Assembly (NCBI GenBank): GCA_018713755.1
Contig: DVOG01000058.1
Location: 1 to 6,301, forward strand
Length of the DNA: 6,301 nt
Source of the DNA: Candidatus Spyradosoma merdigallinarum
Lineage (GTDB): Bacteria; Verrucomicrobiota; Verrucomicrobiia; Opitutales; UBA953
Reading direction: 5' to 3'
The notes below the pieces were generated by a model that saw only the letters and a program-made list of their open reading frames with translations, was not told where the DNA came from and did not search any database. Within the stretch, counting starts at the first letter, position 1. Every line of letters begins with the position of its first letter. A program made the position numbers and the translations under genes. This document shows positions 1-4,640 of this stretch, piece after piece.

Positions 1-1
1 G

Positions 2-127
2 GGCATCGTCGAAATCGGCGGCCGCCAGTTCGAGGCCGCCGCCGAATCCGGCGCCGTGCAGCGCGGGGACGCCGTGCGCGTCGTCGGCAGCCGCGATTTC
101 GAGCTCGTCGTCCGCAAAGCGGAATGA
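2..127 (+). CDS. nfeD: NfeD-like membrane protein, C-terminal OB-fold end (5' part outside window)
   Basis: Only the last 41 codons are present, ending at the TGA at 125-127. The visible peptide begins GIVEIGGRQFEA, passes through GAVQRGDAVRVVGS and ends FELVVRKAE. This is the layout of the soluble OB-fold domain closing NfeD proteins: a beta strand with GxVxxxGxxF/Y, then a turn with 'G..V.V' and a final strand ending in L.V. NfeD proteins are polytopic membrane proteins encoded beside flotillin-type genes and thought to work with them in membrane microdomains. The next gene, 83 bases on and on the same strand, is floA, which is the expected partner and strengthens the call. Whether this is a short NfeD or the long form with an N-terminal ClpP-like protease domain cannot be seen here. 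Confidence 0.75.
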   Translation, partial: GIVEIGGRQFEAAAESGAVQRGDAVRVVGSRDFELVVRKAE

Positions 128-181
128 ACGTGCGCTCCCGCGGAAGGAAAAATCCGTTCGCCCTCCGCCGCGATTTCCTTT

Positions 182-210
182 AAAAACGTTTTTCATCTCA
201 AAAAAAAATC
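182..210 (+). promoter_or_regulatory. A-rich leader of floA with a 12-bp palindrome and no Shine-Dalgarno
   Basis: The 83-base nfeD-floA gap holds a perfect palindrome AAAAACGTTTTT (182-193) followed by a run of nine A (200-208) ending two bases before the floA ATG. No GGAG-like ribosome binding site is present at the usual distance. An A-rich, unstructured leader could replace it, but this is inferred. A weak inverted repeat AAGGAAA (144-150) / TTTCCTT (174-180) lies just upstream. A separate promoter here is possible but no clear -35/-10 pair is visible. Confidence 0.35.
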
Positions 211-1203
211 ATGCCCGTATCCAACATCCTCTACATCGCGCTCGCCGTCGTCGGCGTCGTGTTCGTGTTCATCTTCCTTTCGTTTTTCAGCGTCTGGATC
301 CGCGCGCTGCTCGCGGGAGCGCACGTCTCGCTGCGGCAGCTCATCACGATGCGTCTGCGGCGCGTTCCCTACGCGCTTTTGGTCGACACGCGCATCACGG
401 CGATCAAGGCGGGCATCGATCTTTCCATCGACGAAATCGAAACGCACTACCTCGCCGGCGGCGACGTTCTGCAGACCGCGCAGGGCATCATCAACGCGCA
501 GAAGGCGCGCATCCGGCTCACGTGGAACGAGGCCTGCGCGATCGACCTCGCGACGAAGGGCACGGGCAAATCCATCATCGACGCGGTGCGCACGTCCATC
601 AACCCGAAGGTCATCGACTGCCCGAACCCGCAGTCCGGGCGCATGACGATCGACGGCGTCGCCAAGGACGGCATCCAGGTCAAGGTGCGCGCGCGCGTCA
701 CCGTGCGCTCGAACCTCGCGCGCTACGTCGGGAACGCGCAGGAGGAAACCGTGATCGCTCGCGTCGGCGAAGGCATCGTCAACTCGATCGGCTCCGCGCA
801 GAGCTACAAGGACGTCCTCGAGCACCCCGACGCGATCTCCAAGCGCGTGCTCGAGCGCGGGCTCGACGTCGGCACGGCGTTCGAAATTCTTTCCATAGAC
901 ATCGCGGACGTGGACGTCGGCGACAACATCGGCGCAAAGCTGCAGGAAGCGCAGGCGGAAGCGAACAAGAACATGGCGCAGGCGCAGGCGGAAATCAAGC
1001 GCGCCGCCGCCGTCGCGCGGGAACAGGAAATGAAGGCGCTCGTGCAGGAGAAGCGCGCCGAAGTCGTCGCCGCCGAAGCCGAAGTGCCGCGCGCCATGGC
1101 GGAAGCGCTGCGCAGCGGGAACCTCGGCGTGATGGATCTTTACCGCTTGCGGAACATCAACGCCGACACCGACATGCGCAACAATCTCGCCAAGCGGGAT
1201 TAA
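211..1203 (+). CDS. floA: Flotillin-like protein FloA
   Basis: The 330-residue protein matches the usual length of FloA (YqfA, about 330 residues), a bacterial flotillin that oligomerises at the inner face of the cytoplasmic membrane and organises functional membrane microdomains. The order is typical: an N-terminal hydrophobic segment (residues about 5-30), then the family block GAHVSLRQLITMRLRRVP (36-53), ETHYLAGGDV (77-86), INPKVID (130-136), and the PHB-like core ending at GTAFEILSIDIADVDVG (221-237). After it comes an Ala/Glu/Gln-rich coiled coil (about 243-300) with the EVPRAMAEALRSGNLGVMD block (291-309). The end, NINADTDMRNN, is also family-typical. The gene follows nfeD and precedes a small membrane protein by 12 bases, so an operon is likely. 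The ATG at 211 fits the family N-terminus although no Shine-Dalgarno precedes it. A small insertion around GTGKS (117-121) relative to the Bacillus protein as I remember it is the only oddity. Confidence 0.96.
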   Translation: MPVSNILYIALAVVGVVFVFIFLSFFSVWIRALLAGAHVSLRQLITMRLRRVPYALLVDTRITAIKAGIDLSIDEIETHYLAGGDVLQTAQGIINAQKARIRLTWNEACAIDLATKGTGKSIIDAVRTSINPKVIDCPNPQSGRMTIDGVAKDGIQVKVRARVTVRSNLARYVGNAQEETVIARVGEGIVNSIGSAQSYKDVLEHPDAISKRVLERGLDVGTAFEILSIDIADVDVGDNIGAKLQEAQAEANKNMAQAQAEIKRAAAVAREQEMKALVQEKRAEVVAAEAEVPRAMAEALRSGNLGVMDLYRLRNINADTDMRNNLAKRD

Positions 1204-1215
1204 CGGAGAAGCCCC

Positions 1216-1721
1216 ATGCCGCACGCGCCGTTCATGCTCGCCGAAAGCGGTTCCGCGGAAAACCCCGTGAAGCTGCTCGTCGTCCTGCTTTGGTTCGTCA
1301 TCCTCGCCGTCGGCGGCATCGCGAAATTTCTGTCCGCGCAGAAAAAATCCGACGCGGAGGAGGAAGACGAGCCGGCGGGCGCCGCGCCGTTCCCGAGGCT
1401 CCGGAAGACGCGTTCGCCGCGATGCTTCGGGAAGAACTCCTCCGGCAGAAGGAACGCGCGCGGGAACGCCGCCTCGAAGAGATGCGCGCGCGCCGCGCAC
1501 GCGCCGAAAAAGCGCGGACGGAAAAAAAGCCCGTTCCCGCCGCGGCATGCGAGGCCGCACCTCCGCCCTCATCCGCGGGAACGCCTCCCGTTCCCGGCGC
1601 ACAGGCGCGGAGAAAGACTTCGGCGCCGGCGGCGGATCTGCTCGGCAGCCGCGAAGCGCTGCGCCGCGCCGTGCTCGCGCAGGAAATCCTTTCACCGCCG
1701 CTCGCGCTGCGGGAACGCTGA
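1216..1721 (+). CDS. Small membrane-anchored coiled-coil protein downstream of floA, frame broken near 1372-1392
   Basis: No function is recognised. Translation from the ATG at 1216 (GGAG at 1205-1208, seven bases upstream) gives a coherent start: a short N-terminus, one membrane helix (residues about 18-38, core VKLLVVLLWFVILAVGGIAK), then the acidic stretch DAEEEDEP. After about 1380 this frame turns into Arg/Ser/Pro/Lys-rich text with rare AGA and AGG codons. The frame one base back becomes sensible instead: PEAPEDAFAAMLREELLRQ, a charged coiled coil (ERARERRLEEMRARRARAEK), a Pro/Ala linker, and a C-terminal block SREALRRAVLAQEILSPPLALRER ending at the TGA at 1719-1721. The joined product would be about 168 residues if one base is missing in a GC-rich run. 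A sequencing or assembly error, a real mutation or, less likely, programmed slippage could explain it; no slippery heptamer is evident. Position and membrane topology suggest a FloA/NfeD partner. The 'EIL.PP.ALR' ending resembles small proteins I associate with Verrucomicrobiota/Planctomycetota, which is recollection, not a search. Confidence 0.7.
1576..1596. repeat. Inverted pair of the CGGGAACG word forming an 8-bp hairpin inside a gene
   Basis: CGGGAACG (1576-1583) and CGTTCCCG (1589-1596) are perfect complements separated by five bases (CCTCC). They sit in the Pro/Ala linker of the small membrane protein gene, where the frame reads AGTPPVPG. No T-run follows, so a terminator role is unlikely. 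It is one of the two places in the window where copies of the dispersed word form a close hairpin. Confidence 0.55.
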
Positions 1722-1727
1722 AAAAAA

Positions 1728-3008
1728 TCAGAGAACGATCGCCCAAAGCGCCTTGAGGTAGCGGCCTTCGGGATAATTCGACATGACGGGATGGTCCGCG
1801 CCCGCTCCCGTGCGGTCGAGAATCTGCAGCCGCAGCCCGAGCCGGTGCGCCGTGCGGACGACGGTCGCCTCGAAGTCCTCTGCCTTGAGCAGCCCCGAGC
1901 AGGAGAACGTCGCGAAAAGCCCGCCGCGCTTCACGAGCGGGAGCGCCACCTTGTTCAGGTCGTGATATTTCGCGATGCCGTCCTCGTAGTCGTCGCGCCC
2001 GTTGATGAGCTTCGGCGGGTCGAGCACGACGACGTCGTAGCTTTCGCCGTTGTTCCGCATCTGCCGCGCGAACGTGAACGCGTCGGCGTGCACGAAATTC
2101 ACGCGCGTCTGGTTCAGGTTGGCGTTGCGCTTCGCCTGCGCGACGGCTTTTTCGTCGAGGTCGACGCCGGTGACTTCCGCCGCGTTCCCGCGGACTTTCG
2201 CGGAAAGCGAAAAGCCGCCGGAATAGCAGCACAGGTCGAGCACCTTTTTCCCGGCGCAGAACGTCGCGAGCTTCGCCCGGTTGTCGCGCTGGTCGCAGAA
2301 AAATCCCGTTTTGTGTCCGTTTTCGAAATCGACGGCGTAGCGAACGCCGTTTTCGCGGATTTTCGTCTCGCGCAGCCCCGGCGTGCAGAAGCCCTCGCAG
2401 CCGCGCGCGTTTTCCATCGAGCCGAAGCCTTTGACGAGCTGCACCGTCTCGCGCGTCGTGCCCAGAGCGTCGTGCAGCGCCGGGAGCCACTGCCGCACGC
2501 GCTGATAGACGGCGAGGGAAAAGACTTCGACGCTGAGCACGTCGCCGTATTTGTCGACGACGAGCCCGTTCAGCCCGTCGCCGTCGCCGTGCACGACGCG
2601 GAACGCGTCCGTCGTTTCCTGCAGGCGCAGCGTTTCCGTGCGCAGCGCGGCGGCGCGGCGCAGCGCCCGCTCGAAATAATCGTCGGGCAGCGCATCGGCG
2701 CCGTGCGCGAAAACGCGCAGCGGGATGTTCGCTCCCGCGTTGTAAAAGCCGTGGCCGAAAGGCGCGCCGTCCTTCCCGTAAACGCGCACCTGCGTTCCCG
2801 GCGCGATGCCGCCGGAAGTCGCGCCGACGAAGCGCGGGTAGACGTTCGGGTTGAACGTGAAATACTTCATCTGCACCCACGGCGCGACGAAGTCTTCCGC
2901 GGGCGCGGCGGCGGGAACGCGCTCCGCGGCGCGAGGCGCGGCGTCTCCGCGGGAACGCGGCGCGCGGGAAAAATCGCCGCGCCGGGCATGAAAAGCTTTT
3001 CCGTTCAT
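1728..3008 (-). CDS. rlmI: RlmI-like 23S rRNA (cytosine-5) methyltransferase
   Basis: The 426-residue protein belongs to the RlmI/YccW family (COG1092), which uses S-adenosylmethionine to methylate a cytosine of 23S rRNA (C1962 in E. coli). A PUA-type RNA-binding domain lies at about 47-115, then a central domain with GDGDGLNGLVVDKYGD (141-156), then the Rossmann methyltransferase core. Visible motifs are NGHKTGFFCDQRDNR (230-244), SAM-binding DLCCYSGGFSL (258-268), the acidic-end strand GVDLDE (281-286), LDPPK (329-333), FSCSG (368-372) with the presumed catalytic Cys370, and HPVMSNYPEGRYLKALWA (406-423). The E. coli enzyme has close equivalents of the last block and of HGHKTG. The first 40 or so residues are low-complexity Ala/Arg/Pro and unlike the family, but the conserved WVQMKYF begins at 44, so a start at Met47 would cut into the domain; the ATG at 3008 is kept. 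No Shine-Dalgarno precedes it. The exact target base is inferred from the family. Confidence 0.9.
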   Translation of the reverse strand: MNGKAFHARRGDFSRAPRSRGDAAPRAAERVPAAAPAEDFVAPWVQMKYFTFNPNVYPRFVGATSGGIAPGTQVRVYGKDGAPFGHGFYNAGANIPLRVFAHGADALPDDYFERALRRAAALRTETLRLQETTDAFRVVHGDGDGLNGLVVDKYGDVLSVEVFSLAVYQRVRQWLPALHDALGTTRETVQLVKGFGSMENARGCEGFCTPGLRETKIRENGVRYAVDFENGHKTGFFCDQRDNRAKLATFCAGKKVLDLCCYSGGFSLSAKVRGNAAEVTGVDLDEKAVAQAKRNANLNQTRVNFVHADAFTFARQMRNNGESYDVVVLDPPKLINGRDDYEDGIAKYHDLNKVALPLVKRGGLFATFSCSGLLKAEDFEATVVRTAHRLGLRLQILDRTGAGADHPVMSNYPEGRYLKALWAIVL

Positions 3009-3031
3009 AAGCGGGAACGAGACTACGCGCT

Positions 3032-3080
3032 CGGGCGCCGTTTTTCAAACCGCTATTTCCCGGGGAAAAACGGCTGCCCG
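3032..3080. promoter_or_regulatory. Inverted repeat in the rlmI-bioA divergent region, candidate operator
   Basis: GCCGTTTTT (3037-3045) and AAAAACGGC (3066-3074) are perfect complements around a 20-base spacer. After a one-base bulge at 3075 the match continues for five more pairs (CGGGC 3032-3036 with GCCCG 3076-3080). The dyad lies in the middle of the 112 bases separating two divergent genes, where both promoters should be. It does not resemble the BirA biotin operator (TTGTAAAC-type half-sites), and no T-run follows it, so it is not an obvious terminator. A TTGAAA on the minus strand (3043-3048) could be a -35 element for rlmI, but no good -10 follows it. Confidence 0.4.
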
Positions 3081-3106
3081 CGCATTCCGCGTTTCAATTT
3101 CTCCGA

Positions 3107-3112
3107 AGAAGG
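3107..3112 (+). promoter_or_regulatory. Ribosome binding site favouring the TTG start of bioA
   Basis: AGAAGG ends eight bases before the in-frame TTG at 3121, a normal spacing. The in-frame ATG at 3130 lies 17 bases away, too far for this site. An ATG at 3117 is out of frame. This supports the TTG, giving a protein starting MPPMKNP, but initiation at 3130 without a Shine-Dalgarno cannot be excluded because floA and rlmI in this window also lack one. Confidence 0.45.
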
Positions 3113-3120
3113 CTTAATGT

Positions 3121-4497
3121 TTGCCGCCTATGAAAAATCCGCTCACGGAAGAAATCGCGCGGCTCGACGCGGAGCACAGCTGGCACCCGTTCACGCAGAT
3201 GCGCGAATACATGGCGTTCCCGCGCCTGCAGATCGCGCGCGGCGAAGGTTGCCGGCTCTTCGACACCGACGGGAACGCCTACCTCGACGCGAACGCCTCG
3301 ATCTGGACGAACACGCTCGGGCACCGCGATCCGGACCTGGACGCCGCGCTGCGGGAACAGCTCGATGCCGTCGCGCACTCGACGATGCTCGGGCTGAGCA
3401 GCGTGCCGAGCGCGCGCCTCGCGGGAGCGCTTTCCGCGCTCACGGGCGACCGGCTCCCGCGCGTGTTTTTCAGCGACTGCGGCGCGGCGGCGGTCGAAGT
3501 CGCCGTGAAGCTTTCGTTCCAATACTGGCAGCTCGTCGGAGAGCCGCAGCGCCGCGGCGTCGTCGCGATGAGCGACGCGTATCACGGCGACACCTTCGGC
3601 GCGATGGCGCTGGGCGACTGCGGCGCGTTCCACGCGCGCTTCAAGCCCTGGTTTTTCCCGGTCGACCGCTTTCCCGCGCCGGAGTGCGTCGAATGCCGCG
3701 GGAACGTCTCGCGCGCGGACGCCTCGCGCTCGCTCGCCGCGCTCGAAGCGATCCTGAAGGAAAAAAGCGCGACGACCGCCTGCGTCCTCATCGAGCCGGA
3801 AATCCAAGGCTCCGGCGGCATGAAGCTGCAGCCGCCGGGCTTCGTCGAAGCCGTTTCCGCGCTGTGCGCGAAATACGGCGTCCACCTGATTTTGGACGAA
3901 ATTTTCGTCGGCTTCGGGCGCACGGGGAAATTCCTGATCGAAGAAAACCGCCCAGGCATCGACGCGGATTTCGTCTGCGTCGGCAAAGGGCTGACCGCCG
4001 GCTATCTGCCGCTGGCGGCGACGCTGACGAAGGAAAAAATTTACGAGGCTTTTTTGGGGAATTTCGACGAATACAAGGCGTTTTTCCACGGGCACACGTT
4101 CACGGGCAATCCGCTCGCGTGCGCGGTCGCGCTGAAGAACATCGAGAAAATCCGGCGGCTCATCGCGTCGGGAACGCTCGCGGAAACGATCGACTGCCTC
4201 GGCAAGCGCACGGAAGAGGCGTTCCGCGGGCATCCGCACGTGCGGGAAATCCGGCAGCGCGGCATGGTCGCGGCGATCGATCTTTTCGCCGGCGAGGGCA
4301 AGCCGGCGTGGCCGGTCGGCGCGCGCGTCGGCATGAACATCTGCATGCGCGCGCGGGAACGCGGGCTGCTGCTGCGCCCGCTCGTCGACACGCTCGTGTT
4401 CATCCCGCCGCTCGTGATTTCGCGCGAAGAAATCGATTTCCTCGTCGAAAACACGCGAGCCGCCGTCGACGATTATCTGAAGACGCTGAAGGGCTGA
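3121..4497 (+). CDS. bioA: Adenosylmethionine-8-amino-7-oxononanoate aminotransferase (DAPA synthase)
   Basis: The protein (458 residues from TTG 3121; 455 from ATG 3130) is a class III PLP-dependent aminotransferase of the BioA type. BioA converts 7-keto-8-aminopelargonate to 7,8-diaminopelargonate in biotin synthesis, normally with S-adenosylmethionine as amino donor. The BioA hallmark HSWHPFTQM is at residues 19-27. SDCGAAAVEVAVK (118-130) is the phosphate-binding region and is followed by QYWQ as in E. coli BioA. YHGDT is at 154-158, and the strand LILDEIFVGFGRTGK (256-270) holds the pyridine-nitrogen Asp259. CVGKGLTAGYLPLAA (286-300) holds the PLP lysine Lys289. GHTFTGNPLACA (324-335) and the substrate-side LRPLVDTLVFIPP (418-430) complete the fold. 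A Cys-X2-Cys pair (PECVEC, 187-192) sits in a loop. No other biotin gene is in the window, so it appears unlinked from bioF/bioD here. Use of lysine as donor, as in some BioA/BioK enzymes, cannot be excluded. Confidence 0.94.
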   Translation: MPPMKNPLTEEIARLDAEHSWHPFTQMREYMAFPRLQIARGEGCRLFDTDGNAYLDANASIWTNTLGHRDPDLDAALREQLDAVAHSTMLGLSSVPSARLAGALSALTGDRLPRVFFSDCGAAAVEVAVKLSFQYWQLVGEPQRRGVVAMSDAYHGDTFGAMALGDCGAFHARFKPWFFPVDRFPAPECVECRGNVSRADASRSLAALEAILKEKSATTACVLIEPEIQGSGGMKLQPPGFVEAVSALCAKYGVHLILDEIFVGFGRTGKFLIEENRPGIDADFVCVGKGLTAGYLPLAATLTKEKIYEAFLGNFDEYKAFFHGHTFTGNPLACAVALKNIEKIRRLIASGTLAETIDCLGKRTEEAFRGHPHVREIRQRGMVAAIDLFAGEGKPAWPVGARVGMNICMRARERGLLLRPLVDTLVFIPPLVISREEIDFLVENTRAAVDDYLKTLKG

Positions 4498-4504
4498 AAA
4501 AAGC

Positions 4505-4552
4505 GTCCGCGCCGCCTCGCGTTCCCGCGCGCCGGCGGACGGTCTCGTTTTT
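4505..4552 (+). terminator. Possible first terminator of bioA
   Basis: Eight bases after the bioA stop, GTCCGC (4505-4510) can pair with GCGGAC (4535-4540) around a very GC-rich, imperfectly paired interior, followed after seven bases by TTTTT (4548-4552). The stem is imperfect and the T-run is displaced, so this is weaker than the hairpin at 4564-4604. The interior contains one copy of CGTTCCCG (4520-4527). Confidence 0.35.
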
Positions 4553-4563
4553 CCGAAAAACGA

Positions 4564-4604
4564 AAAAGGCGTTCCCGCCGGAAAAATCCGCGGGAACGCC
4601 TTTT
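4564..4604. terminator. Bidirectional intrinsic terminator built from an inverted CGGGAACG pair
   Basis: AAAAGGCGTTCCCGC (4564-4578) and GCGGGAACGCCTTTT (4590-4604) are perfect 15-bp complements around an 11-base loop. On the plus strand the T-run TTTTCTTTTT (4601-4610) follows the stem; on the minus strand the complement of the left A-run supplies TTTTT. It lies between the convergent bioA (stop at 4497) and autotransporter (stop at 4641) genes and should end both transcripts. The GC part of each arm is exactly the dispersed word extended to GCGGGAACGCC. Confidence 0.92.
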
Positions 4605-4640
4605 CTTTTTCTTCGTGAGCCGAAAGGCTTTCCGCCCGCC

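Noticed and set aside
559..573. A GTGKS stretch in FloA resembling a Walker A P-loop.
   Set aside because: The first Gly of GxxxxGK[ST] is absent (Ala there) and the segment lies inside a flotillin fold with no other ATPase motif.
193..3048. A 951-codon open frame on the minus strand across floA, the small gene and rlmI.
   Set aside because: Its product is almost all Arg/Ala/Gly/Asp with no domain, and it overlaps well-supported genes in other frames. High G+C with G/C third positions leaves long antisense frames open.
3032..3080. BirA biotin operator upstream of bioA.
   Set aside because: The half-sites GCCGTTTTT/AAAAACGGC do not match the TTGTAAAC-type BirA sites in sequence.
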